Source: Kofleriaceae bacterium
Lineage (GTDB): Bacteria; Myxococcota_A; Polyangia; Haliangiales; Haliangiaceae
Length of the DNA stretch: 64,000 nucleotides
NCBI GenBank assembly: GCA_018057825.1
Contig: JAGPCY010000001.1
Span: 1 to 64,000 of the forward strand
Direction of reading: 5' to 3'
In this document: one piece after another, positions 8,410-16,830 of the stretch
Layout: every line of letters begins with the position of its first letter
How positions within the stretch are numbered: position 1 is the stretch's first letter
Translations under genes and position numbers: made by a program
Notes under the pieces: generated by a model
Database searches by the model: none
What the model was told of the DNA's origin: nothing
The model's input: the letters and a program-made list of their open reading frames with translations, nothing else

Positions 8410-9786
8410 TCACAGCGCCGCCAGCGCCGCGGCCAGACGATCGACCGCGATGAGCTCGAGGCCCAGATCGTCCTCGAGCCGCGCCCGGTTCTGCGCCGGC
8501 AGGATGCAGCGGGTGAAGCCGAGCTTGGCGGCCTCGGCCAGGCGGAGCTCGGCCATCGGCACCGCGCGCACCTCGCCGGCCAGGCCGACCTCGCCGAAGA
8601 CCACGGTCTCGGCGTCGATCGCGCGGCCGCGCTGCGACGACGCCAGCGCGCAGGCGATGCCGAGATCGATCGCCGGCTCGGCCAGCCGAAGTCCGCCGGC
8701 GATGTTCACGAACACGTCCTGGCCGACGAGGTCGTAGCCGACCCGCTGCTGCAGGACCGCCAAGAGGAGCGCGACCCGGTTGGCGTCGACGCCAGCGACC
8801 GTGCGACGGCCGAAGCCGGCGGCGGCCGGCGCGACCAGCGCCTGGACCTCGACCAGGAGCGGGCGGTGGCCGTCGGCCGACGCCACGACCACCGAGCCCG
8901 GGGCGCCGCGCGGCCGCTCGGCCAGGAGCAGCGCCGACGGGTTCGGCACCTCGACCATGCCGCCCGCGCGCATCTCGAACACGCCGAGCTCCTGGGTCGA
9001 GCCGAAGCGGTTCTTGTGGGCGCGCACGATGCGATAGGCGCCGGCGCCGTCGCCCTCGACGTGGAGCACCACGTCGACCAGGTGCTCGAGGGTCTTGGGT
9101 CCGGCGAGGCCGCCGTCCTTGGTGACGTGACCGACGACGATCGTCGGCGTCGCGGTGGTCTTGGCGTAGCGGACCAGGCGCGCGGCGCACTCGCGGACCT
9201 GGGCGATCGCGCCCGGGATCGAGTCGAGCTCGCCGGTGTAGACGGTCTGGATCGAGTCGACGGCCAGGACGGTCGGCGGCTGGGCCCGGGCGTGACCGAG
9301 GATCAGGTCGACGTCGGTCTCGGCCACCACCCGCAGGGCGCCGCCGGCGGCGCCGATGCGGCGGGCGCGCAGCGCGGTCTGAGCCACCGACTCCTCGCCG
9401 GTCGCGTACAGCACCGGGCCGGCGCCGGCGAGCGCACCGAGCACCTGGAGCAGCAGGGTCGACTTGCCGATGCCGGGGTCGCCGCCGAGTAGCACCACCG
9501 CGCCCGGCACCAGGCCGCCGCCCAGGACCCGGTCGAGCTCGGCCAGGCCGGTCGCGAGGCGCGCGCCGGCGTCGAGCTCGGCGACCTCGGAGATCGCGAT
9601 GGGGCCGGCGCCGTCGGCGACCAGCGCGGCGCCGGCGCGCGGCGGCGGTGCGCTGACCAGCTCCTCGACCAGCGTCCCGAACTCCTGACACGCCGGACAA
9701 CGGCCGAGCCAGCGGGCCTCGACGTGGCCACACCCGCCGCACCGGTAGACCGCGCGCGGCGCCTTGGACTTGGCCTTGCCCGCCAC
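8410..9786 (-). CDS. radA: DNA repair protein RadA (branch-migration ATPase)
   Basis: 458 residues from the GTG at 9786. A four-Cys zinc finger (C16-x2-C19, C30-x2-C33) is followed by a Walker A motif GDPGIGKST (about 102-110), the RadA-specific KNRFG motif (KNRFGSTQELGVFEM) and a C-terminal Lon-protease-like domain. Length and domain order match bacterial RadA (about 455 residues), which extends heteroduplex DNA during recombination. The open frame continues upstream, but the zinc finger expected near the N-terminus supports GTG at 9786. An outer-membrane-protein gene ends 7 bp upstream on the same strand, so the two are probably co-transcribed. Confidence 0.95.
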   Translation of the reverse strand: MAGKAKSKAPRAVYRCGGCGHVEARWLGRCPACQEFGTLVEELVSAPPPRAGAALVADGAGPIAISEVAELDAGARLATGLAELDRVLGGGLVPGAVVLLGGDPGIGKSTLLLQVLGALAGAGPVLYATGEESVAQTALRARRIGAAGGALRVVAETDVDLILGHARAQPPTVLAVDSIQTVYTGELDSIPGAIAQVRECAARLVRYAKTTATPTIVVGHVTKDGGLAGPKTLEHLVDVVLHVEGDGAGAYRIVRAHKNRFGSTQELGVFEMRAGGMVEVPNPSALLLAERPRGAPGSVVVASADGHRPLLVEVQALVAPAAAGFGRRTVAGVDANRVALLLAVLQQRVGYDLVGQDVFVNIAGGLRLAEPAIDLGIACALASSQRGRAIDAETVVFGEVGLAGEVRAVPMAELRLAEAAKLGFTRCILPAQNRARLEDDLGLELIAVDRLAAALAAL

Positions 9787-9793
9787 GCCGCGA

Positions 9794-11626
9794 TCAGAAC
9801 TCGATGCCGAGGCGAGCCTGGAAGGTGTGGGCGTTCGACGACGTGCCGGCGTTCTCGTTGTTGTCGCCGAACGGGAACGCGCCGGTGTCGTCGGTCGGGT
9901 GATCCATCGCGCCGAGCGGGAAGAGGACGCCATAGGCCAGGCCGGCGTGGAAGCCGCCCGACGAGTAGCCGAGGTCGGCGTCGAACTCGGTGCCCCAGAA
10001 CGTGCTGTTGCCCGGCGTCGACACCGACTTGACCGCGGCGCTGGTGACGTTCTGGGCCTTGAAGGTGATGGCCTTGGTCAGCTTGTACGACATGCGCGGC
10101 CGGACGTAGAAGGCGTTCGACACCGCGCCGATCAGCTCGCGGAACAAGATCAGGTCGACCTCGTAGTCGGGATCGAACACGAACCGGGTCATCGAGTCGT
10201 CGCCCGAGGTCGGCACCAGCGAGCTGTTGCGCAGGTGGGTCCGACCCTCGACCGGGTTGTCGTGATCGTCGCCGGTGGCCAGGCCGAGCTCCAGGCCCAG
10301 GCCGAGCTTGTCGTCGAAGGCGGTGGTGGTGGCCCGGGCGACCGCGCCGAAGGTCTGGAGGTCGAGCGGATCGTCGAAGCCGAGGTCGTCGAGGGCCTCG
10401 ATCGAGCCCATCAGGTAGGCCGCCTCGGCCTCGAACAGGATCTTCTTCCAGCCGAGCTTGACCCAGCCGTTGAACAGGTAGCTCGACAGCCCGCGCTGGA
10501 CCAGCTTGTCGGCGTCGGGGGCGGTGGCCGGCACGTAGTCGGTCAGGTCGTAGTCGACGTCCTGGGTCCGGCGCTGCAGGCGGCCGCCGAAGTTGAGGGC
10601 GAGCTTGCCGCGATCGACCGCGTCCTTGAAGTCCGACGGCGCATCCATCTTGGCGATCGCCAGCATCCACGAGCTGGTGTCGTCGAGGTCGTCGAGGTCC
10701 CACGGCTGGCCACCGAAGGTGGTGCGCGGGCCCTGGGCGGTCGACAGGCCGTTGCTCGGCCAGTCGTACGCGGCGGCGGCCTTGAGCGGAGTGCCCGGCA
10801 GCTCGGCGGTGATCATCAGGCGATCGACGGTGTCGCCGTAGTCGCTGTCGAGATCGTAGGACGTGTCGTTGGCGCCGCCGACGTTGGCGTCGGCGCCCGG
10901 CATCCACAGGGTCTCCCACTGCGCGTAGTCGGTGTCGTTGCGGCGGCCGCTGTTGGCGACGATGCCCAGGCCGAAGTGATCGGGCATCCGCCCGAACTTG
11001 AGCAGAAACAGCGCGGTCGACACCTCGCCCCAGGCCCGGCGCACGACGATCGAGTCGGCGTCGCTGTTGACGCCGCCGATCGGCGCGGTGGCGCCCCCCG
11101 AGAACGCGCCGAGCGGCGGATCGCCGGCCGGCGTCGACCCGAGGACCAGGTTGTCGAGGAGATCGACCTGGGTGTGGATCGCCAGGGTGTTGGTCAGCTC
11201 GAGGCGCGGCTCGAGGCGCAGCCGCAGGTTGGTCGAGGTGATCGTGTCGTCACAGGTCGAGATGCCGGTGGTGGCGCTGCACGACAGCGGCTGGGCGAAG
11301 GGCGCGCCGCCGAAGTCGGGGTCGTCGGCGAAGCCGAGGTTCCAGTTCTTGGCCCAGTCGCCGCGGCCGCGCAGGTAGCCATCGACGCGCATGACGTCGT
11401 ACTTCTTGCGGGTGTCGCGGCGGGCCGGCACCGCCGGGGTGGTGGCCAGGAGGTTGGCGGTCTTGGGCGCCGCCTCGGCCGCACCCTGCGGCTTGGGCTC
11501 CTCCTCGCCGGTCGGCGGGCCGCCGGTCGGCAGCGGGCTGGGCTGGGCGGCGGCCGTTGCCGTGAGCGCGGCGAGGGCCAGCGCCGGGCCGGTGAGGGTG
11601 GAGGCGAGACGGGGGCGAACGAGCAT
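9794..11626 (-). CDS. predicted outer-membrane beta-barrel protein
   Basis: About 610 residues. I chose the ATG at 11626 because it gives a clean signal peptide (MLVRPRLASTLTGPALALA, then TATAAAQ). An ATG 54 bp upstream (11680) would add a non-hydrophobic leader. After a Pro-rich linker (about 28-80) the sequence alternates short amphipathic strands with Asp/Asn/Gly turns and ends HTFQARLGIEF, typical of an outer-membrane barrel. It resembles the uncharacterised myxobacterial porin-like family TIGR04551, but that is from memory and unverified. It is followed closely by radA. Substrate and function are unknown. Confidence 0.7.
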   Translation of the reverse strand: MLVRPRLASTLTGPALALAALTATAAAQPSPLPTGGPPTGEEEPKPQGAAEAAPKTANLLATTPAVPARRDTRKKYDVMRVDGYLRGRGDWAKNWNLGFADDPDFGGAPFAQPLSCSATTGISTCDDTITSTNLRLRLEPRLELTNTLAIHTQVDLLDNLVLGSTPAGDPPLGAFSGGATAPIGGVNSDADSIVVRRAWGEVSTALFLLKFGRMPDHFGLGIVANSGRRNDTDYAQWETLWMPGADANVGGANDTSYDLDSDYGDTVDRLMITAELPGTPLKAAAAYDWPSNGLSTAQGPRTTFGGQPWDLDDLDDTSSWMLAIAKMDAPSDFKDAVDRGKLALNFGGRLQRRTQDVDYDLTDYVPATAPDADKLVQRGLSSYLFNGWVKLGWKKILFEAEAAYLMGSIEALDDLGFDDPLDLQTFGAVARATTTAFDDKLGLGLELGLATGDDHDNPVEGRTHLRNSSLVPTSGDDSMTRFVFDPDYEVDLILFRELIGAVSNAFYVRPRMSYKLTKAITFKAQNVTSAAVKSVSTPGNSTFWGTEFDADLGYSSGGFHAGLAYGVLFPLGAMDHPTDDTGAFPFGDNNENAGTSSNAHTFQARLGIEF

Positions 11627-11815
11627 CGACGGGGCTCCGGGCGCCGACCCGAGGGAGGTGCGGTCAGGCGCGGAAATCATGAACGAATCAGCCGAGTAAG
11701 GCGGGCGGACGATAGCGGCGTCGCCCCCGGGCGTCAAATCGTCGGGGCGACAAGCGGCGGGGGGCGATCGGTCGAGGAGTTGGCGCGCCCCGCGCCGGGG
11801 AGTAGGTTCCATGCG

Positions 11816-12706
11816 ATGCGGTTGGACCCGGCCACCCTCGCCACCGTTGCCTCGCTCGCCGCGGCGGCGTGCCGGCCGTCGTTTCAGCCCGAGCCGGTGG
11901 GGGCCGAGCCCACGCCGGTGACCGAGACCCATCGCCCCGGCTCGACGGCGGGGCGGGGCGCGATGCTCGCGGAGCTGTGCCTCGATGGGCTCGACGGTCG
12001 CCCGGCCCTGGCGCCGCTGGTGATGCGCGGGGTGTCGTGGACCACCGAGCGCGACGAGCTGGCGACGGCGGTGGCCCGGGGCCAGGTCGGCCCCTTCGCG
12101 GCCGCGTCCTTCGACGGCCAGCGGGCCGGGCGCTTCGACGTGCTGGGGGCGGCCGATGGCGGCGCGGTCGCGATCGGCTCGTACACCGGGGCGGCGCCGT
12201 GCCTGCCGGGCGGTGCGCCCGACGCGGTGGCCGATCGCGCGTGCCTGGCGGCGCGCCGGGGCTGCGGCCTGGCGATGGCGCCGCTGGCGGCGGCCGGCGG
12301 CCTGATCGACGACGAGCGGGAGCCGCCGACGCTGGTGGTCGGCGGGGCCTGCGTGGCCGACCCCGAGCTGGTGGTCGACGTCGACGGCGATGGCGCGCCG
12401 GAGCGCTTCCCGCTGGCCGGGTTCCTCGACGGTGGCCGCGCGCCCGAGGCCGAGGTCAGCGCGGCGGCCCGCGGCGAGGGACCGGCGTGCGCGCCGCGGT
12501 TCGCGACCTACGCGATCGCGTTGCCGGGCGACGGCGTCCAGGTCCAGCTCGACGTGCTCGGGGTCCTCGACGTCGACGGTGACGGCTGGCGCGAGCTGGT
12601 GCTGGGGCTGCGCTATCCGGATCGCAAGACCGTCGCGGTCTACAGCGCGACCGCCTCGGTGGCGCGCCTCAGCCTGGTGGGCGAGGTCACGCCCTGGGAG
12701 CCGTGA
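11816..12706 (+). CDS. lipoprotein with VCBS/FG-GAP-like Asp-rich loops
   Basis: 296 residues. The short signal ends in a lipobox-like AAAC (Cys19). Two Asp-rich loops, DVDGDGAPERFPL (about 185) and DVDGDGWRELVLGL (about 260), resemble the calcium-binding loops of VCBS/FG-GAP repeats. Several Cys in the middle may pair. A TAGGTT box at 11803-11808 lies 7 bases before the ATG, so transcription may start at or beside the start codon. The gene converges on the HExxH gene and ends 42 bp from it. I recognise no specific family. Confidence 0.65.
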   Translation: MRLDPATLATVASLAAAACRPSFQPEPVGAEPTPVTETHRPGSTAGRGAMLAELCLDGLDGRPALAPLVMRGVSWTTERDELATAVARGQVGPFAAASFDGQRAGRFDVLGAADGGAVAIGSYTGAAPCLPGGAPDAVADRACLAARRGCGLAMAPLAAAGGLIDDEREPPTLVVGGACVADPELVVDVDGDGAPERFPLAGFLDGGRAPEAEVSAAARGEGPACAPRFATYAIALPGDGVQVQLDVLGVLDVDGDGWRELVLGLRYPDRKTVAVYSATASVARLSLVGEVTPWEP

Positions 12707-12748
12707 GCGAGCGGCCGAGGGCCGGCGAAGGAACCAGCTCGCCCGACC

Positions 12749-13747
12749 TCAAGCCAGGCGGGCGTGGAGCTCGGCGATCGCGGCGAGGATCGGCGCCCCG
12801 GCGGCGGTCGGCCGCGCGTGGTCGCGCAGGGTGGCGAGGGCGGCGGCGTTGCCGGCGGTGACCTGGGCCTGGCGCCGGGCGAACTGCGGCGAGCGGGCCA
12901 GCGGGTGAGCGAGGGCGGCCAGGCGGTGGTGGAGCGCGGCCACGGGGACGAAGGCGTGGGCGGCCAGGAGGACGCCGTGGACGGGGCGCAGGTCCGGGCG
13001 CGCCGGCGAGGTCACCCGCTCGTCGGGCGGGTTGTCGAGGAGCGGCGCCAGCCACGACACGAGGTTGAGCTTGCCGTGCTGGGTCTCGTGAATGACGGCC
13101 TCGGCCAGGGTCAGCGGATCCGGGTGGAGCGAGAGGTAGATCAGGCCCGGCGCCTCGCGGAACGAGCACGACAGGTGGCGCTCGCCGTCGAAGCCGACCG
13201 GCACGATCCGGCGCAGCGTGATGGCCAGCTCGGCGTGGAGCGTCGGCAGCGCGGCGGCGATGGCCTCGAGCGCGACGGTCAAGGCCGCGGTCCATGCGGC
13301 GGGCGCGTGGCCGCCCCAGTCGAGGGCGTTGCCGGCCTTGTCGGGGTGGGCCTCGAGGTGGCGGACCGGGTTGCGATCGACGGTGGCCAGGCGCGCGGTC
13401 GGCAGCGCGGCGGTGATCGGCAGGTCGTCGGCGAAGGCCGCCCCGCGGTCGGCGCGCGCGATCAGCGTGGCGGCGGCGTCGGCGTCGACGGTCGGCTCGT
13501 CGGCGAGCGCCAGGGCGCAGGTGCGGACGTCGAGGTCTGCGCACGCTGCGACCAGGCCGCCGGGCCCCGCGGCGAGGGCCCGACGCGCGGCGGCGAGGGG
13601 CGCGCGCCGCGGTGGCGGCAAGGCCGCGCCGCGGTAGCTGGCCAGGCGGCGGGCCGCGACCTGATCGACCTGGGCCGACAGCCGCGCCGCCAGATCGTCG
13701 TCGGGACCAGGCACCAGGAGGTAGCTCGTGAGGTCGCGGTCAGGCAT
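12749..13747 (-). CDS. HExxH-type peptide beta-hydroxylase family protein
   Basis: 332 residues. The motif HETQH (in AVIHETQHGKLN, about 225) followed by 'SPARPDLRPVHGVLLAAHAF' matches the conserved block of the aKG-HExxH family (TIGR04267-like). Members occur beside or fused to rSAM maturases and are reported as iron/2-oxoglutarate enzymes that hydroxylate peptide side chains. The start at 13747 overlaps the end of the upstream rSAM gene by 8 bp, so the two should be translated together. It is the last gene of a four-gene leftward unit (19133 to 12749). I infer that it modifies a peptide or protein also handled by the rSAM enzymes. No precursor is visible next to it. Confidence 0.8.
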   Translation of the reverse strand: MPDRDLTSYLLVPGPDDDLAARLSAQVDQVAARRLASYRGAALPPPRRAPLAAARRALAAGPGGLVAACADLDVRTCALALADEPTVDADAAATLIARADRGAAFADDLPITAALPTARLATVDRNPVRHLEAHPDKAGNALDWGGHAPAAWTAALTVALEAIAAALPTLHAELAITLRRIVPVGFDGERHLSCSFREAPGLIYLSLHPDPLTLAEAVIHETQHGKLNLVSWLAPLLDNPPDERVTSPARPDLRPVHGVLLAAHAFVPVAALHHRLAALAHPLARSPQFARRQAQVTAGNAAALATLRDHARPTAAGAPILAAIAELHARLA

Positions 13748-15857
13748 CGCGTCCGCCGAGGTAGACGTGGCGGGGCCCGGCGCCGCGGGTGGCGCTCACG
13801 ACCCGGGTCGGGCGGCCGCTGGCGGCGATGCGCTCGGCGGCGTCGCGATCCCCCGAGGCCCGGGCCCACGCCGCGCCGAGGTCGAGGTGGGCGAAGCGCG
13901 CGACGTCGACGTGGAGCGCTGGCGCGGTCTCGCCGTCGGCGGTGAAGCGGCGGGCCTCGAGGAGCGGCAGCTCGCCGAGCAGGAGGCCGGCGCCGTCGAG
14001 GAGCGCCAGCAGGTCGCCGGGGTGCGCGGCGCGGGCGGCGGCGGCGGTCAGCGGCGCGTAGTGCTTGTGGGCGATCACCGCGGCGCCGCGGGCGTCGACG
14101 GCGATCATGGTGGTGGCGTCGGCGGGCGGCGGCCCACCGACCAGCGCGTGGGCGGCGCGAGCGAGGGCGGCGGTCGGGGTCGCGAGGTAGAGCTTGGCGC
14201 GGGGCGGTCCGGCGCCGCGGTCCTCGCCGACGAAGGCGATCCGCTCGGCGGGGACGCCGGCGCCGAGCCAGGCCCGGGCCAGGCCGACCAGCGGCGTGCT
14301 CGGATCGATCGCGGTCAGGAGCGCGGCGGCGAGGCCGGCGGGGTCGCGCGCGGGGCCGGGGATCGACGGGTTGACCAGCCAGCGCACCGCGTGGGGCGCG
14401 CCCAGCGTGAAGGACGGCTCGACGGCGCGGGCGTCGAGGAGGCCCGCGGCGAGCAAGGCGTCGGCGGCGGCGCGCAGGCCGAGGCCGGCCGCGACATCGA
14501 GCGGCGCGGTCGGCGGGGGCGGGGCGGTGAGCTGGGCGGCGAGCTGGCCTCGGTCGACGGCGGTGAGCGCGGCGGCCACCGCGTCGAGGAGCGGCCGGGC
14601 CCGCGCCAGCTCGGCGGGCGTGAGCAGCGGGTGCGTCAGGACCAGGCTCGCGGTGCGAGCGAAGCCGTCGCGGCCGCTGGCCCGCGGCGCCAGCGCGATC
14701 GCGAGGCCGCCGCGCTCGTCGACGAACCGCAGCGTGGCCCGGTCGCCGTCGCGTTCGGCGGCGGTCAGCCGGAAGCCGGCCACCTCGCCGCCGAGGGCCA
14801 GGCCGAGCGGCGCGGGATCCCAGTCGACCGGTGGGGGCGTGGCCGGGGCCGAGGGGGCCGCGGTCCAGCCGTGGTAGCGCGCGAACGGGGGCGCCGGCGG
14901 GGCGCCGCGGTCGTCGACGAAGGGCCGGACGCGGTCCTCCTCCCAGCCGAACCGGCGGACGTACGCGTCGGGCAGCCCCGAGCAGCCGTCGTCGCTGGCG
15001 GCGGCCGCACACACGCCGCCGTACCAGCAGCCGTAGCGCGGATGATCGTGCCAGAAGGCGTCGTCGATGATCAGCCGCGGCTGGGCATCGGAGTGGACGT
15101 GGGCGACCTCGCCGAGGAGGCAGCGCGGGAAGTACTTCACCGTCATCGCCAGGCCGCGGGCCAGGCCGGTCGCGACCGCGCGCTGGAGCGGCGGCGCCGC
15201 GACCGCGACCGGGACCAAGAGCGCTCGGGCGTCGGCGGCGTCGACGCGCGGGACGTAGCCCCACAGCTCGCTGGCGCCGGCGCCGAGGTCGGCGGCCAGG
15301 GCGATGATCGCGGGCAGCTCGTCGACGTTGGCGGCGCACACGACCGTGTTGGTGATGACGCTCGCGCCGGCCGCGACCAGGCGGGCGATGCCGGCGGTGA
15401 TCGCGGCGAAGCTCTCGGGCACCGCGGTGACCGCATCGCAGGTCGCGGCGGTGGCGCCGTGCAGCGACACGAAGTACTCGTCGACGCCGGCGGCGGTGAG
15501 GCGCGCGACCAGGTCGTCGTCGAGGCGGGTGGCGTTGGTCTGGATGCGGACGTGCTCGACGGTCGGCACGGCGCGCGCCAGCGCGGCGTAGCGCGGCAGG
15601 TCCTTGTCGAGCGTGACCTCGCCGCCCGAGAAGATGATCCGGGTGACGCCCGCGGTCAGGCGCGGATCGGTCAAGAGCCGGTGGGCCTCTTCGAGCGTGA
15701 CGCCGCGGAACCGGCCGCCCAGGCCATCCTCGACGTAGCAGAACCGACACGCCAGGTTGCAGCGGAAGCTGAACGTGACCAGGAGCTCGCGCCCCGGGCG
15801 CAGCGGGTTGGCGCCCGCGCCCGGCCGCAGCACCCGCAGGCCGTCAGCAGCTCGCAT
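13740..15857 (-). CDS. radical SAM protein fused to a C-terminal domain of unknown family
   Basis: 705 residues. The cluster motif CNLACRFC (Cys33, 37, 40) and the glycine motif FSGGEVTLDKDL define an rSAM barrel over about 25-240. An auxiliary-cluster region follows, with PRCLLGEVAHV and a Cys-rich stretch ending GCSGLPDAYVRRFG (about 265-315). The remaining 390 residues match no family I know. They contain a strand-like element PPRAKLYLATP and a KHYAPL motif, and may be a binding or second catalytic domain. The gene overlaps the upstream gene by 14 bp and the HExxH gene by 8 bp, a layout typical of rSAM peptide-maturation operons. Substrate unknown. Confidence 0.85.
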   Translation of the reverse strand: MRAADGLRVLRPGAGANPLRPGRELLVTFSFRCNLACRFCYVEDGLGGRFRGVTLEEAHRLLTDPRLTAGVTRIIFSGGEVTLDKDLPRYAALARAVPTVEHVRIQTNATRLDDDLVARLTAAGVDEYFVSLHGATAATCDAVTAVPESFAAITAGIARLVAAGASVITNTVVCAANVDELPAIIALAADLGAGASELWGYVPRVDAADARALLVPVAVAAPPLQRAVATGLARGLAMTVKYFPRCLLGEVAHVHSDAQPRLIIDDAFWHDHPRYGCWYGGVCAAAASDDGCSGLPDAYVRRFGWEEDRVRPFVDDRGAPPAPPFARYHGWTAAPSAPATPPPVDWDPAPLGLALGGEVAGFRLTAAERDGDRATLRFVDERGGLAIALAPRASGRDGFARTASLVLTHPLLTPAELARARPLLDAVAAALTAVDRGQLAAQLTAPPPPTAPLDVAAGLGLRAAADALLAAGLLDARAVEPSFTLGAPHAVRWLVNPSIPGPARDPAGLAAALLTAIDPSTPLVGLARAWLGAGVPAERIAFVGEDRGAGPPRAKLYLATPTAALARAAHALVGGPPPADATTMIAVDARGAAVIAHKHYAPLTAAAARAAHPGDLLALLDGAGLLLGELPLLEARRFTADGETAPALHVDVARFAHLDLGAAWARASGDRDAAERIAASGRPTRVVSATRGAGPRHVYLGGRDA

Positions 15858-16830
15858 GGATCGCGGTCCGGGTGATGGTGGGCTCGAGGCTCGGCAGCGC
15901 GCCGTCGCCAGCGGTGAAGTCGAGGCCGAGATCCCAGCCCAGATGGGCCAGGCGTCGGCGCCGGGTGTCGAGGTACGCGACCAGCGGCGCCGGCCAGCCG
16001 TGCTCGACCGCGAACCGCACGGTCTCGTCGGTGTCGACGCCGGCGAAGTACAGGCCGTCGGCGCGCCGCTTGTTGGCGACGCACAGGCGCCGGCACGCGA
16101 ACAGGCCGGGCGCCACCACCGCCGCCAGGCCGCGGGCGGGCGCGCCCAGGTGGACGCTGGCGGTCAAGCGCGCACGGATCGCGTCGGGCTCGCGCCGCGG
16201 GTCGTGGAACGTGTAGAGATTGGCGAGCTCGAGCGATCCGTCGGAGACGGTGTAACTGCGACTAGCGCCAGGACCGTGATCTCCCTGGATATAGACGGTC
16301 AGGCGGCGCGCGACCCCGGCGGCCAGGCCGGCGGCGTCGAGCTCGAGGCTCCACAGGTGATGCGGTGGCAGGCGAGCCGGTCGCGGCGGCAGGCGCAGGT
16401 GGTCGGCCACGGCGGCGGCCACGGTCGGCAGCGCCGCCTCGGGCCGGCCCTGCCCAGGGTCGTAGACGTATAGCTCCCAGGTCAACGCGCCGTCGGCGTG
16501 CTTGATCCCCCACACCAGGTTGCCCGGTCCGAGCTGGGCCCGCAGCCGCTCGACCACCGCCACCCCGGCGGCCTCGACCTCGGCGACGGCGAAGGACTCG
16601 TACAGCAGGTTGTGCGCGGCCAGGCCATCGGCGACCTCGGCCCGCGGCGGGTACGGCGCCAGCACGTAGTCGCGCAGCACCCGGCCGGGATCGTGGGCGA
16701 CCTCGGCGGTGAGGGCCCGGCGCGGCGCCGGGGCCACCGCCGGAGCTGACGGCCGATCGAGCACCGTCGCCAGCGCCGCGATCGGGCCGACGCGGTCGCC
16801 GAACGGGCGGGAGCGGGAGCGCGCGGTCAC
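15844..16830 (-). CDS. conserved-looking protein of unknown function in rSAM operon
   Basis: 328 residues. The GTG at 16830 overlaps the TGA of the upstream dual-rSAM gene (GTGA). The long upstream extension of this frame is only the shadow of that gene. Strand pairs recur, for example LVWGIKHADGALTWELYVYD, RRLTVYIQGDHG, SRSYTVSDGSLELANLYTF and GLYFAGVDTDETVRFAVEHG, suggesting a beta-rich fold. Charged and aromatic residues (WGIKH, WELY) look conserved in style. I recognise no family; an ABBA-type barrel is only a thought. The ELYVYDP element faintly echoes KLYLATP in the neighbouring rSAM protein, so the two may share a domain type. Confidence 0.7.
   Translation of the reverse strand: MTARSRSRPFGDRVGPIAALATVLDRPSAPAVAPAPRRALTAEVAHDPGRVLRDYVLAPYPPRAEVADGLAAHNLLYESFAVAEVEAAGVAVVERLRAQLGPGNLVWGIKHADGALTWELYVYDPGQGRPEAALPTVAAAVADHLRLPPRPARLPPHHLWSLELDAAGLAAGVARRLTVYIQGDHGPGASRSYTVSDGSLELANLYTFHDPRREPDAIRARLTASVHLGAPARGLAAVVAPGLFACRRLCVANKRRADGLYFAGVDTDETVRFAVEHGWPAPLVAYLDTRRRRLAHLGWDLGLDFTAGDGALPSLEPTITRTAIHASC

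Noticed and set aside
9764-11815. Upstream 680 codons of the frame that ends at 12706
   Set aside because: This part is antisense to the outer-membrane-protein gene. The real lipoprotein begins at 11816, where a signal peptide and lipobox appear.
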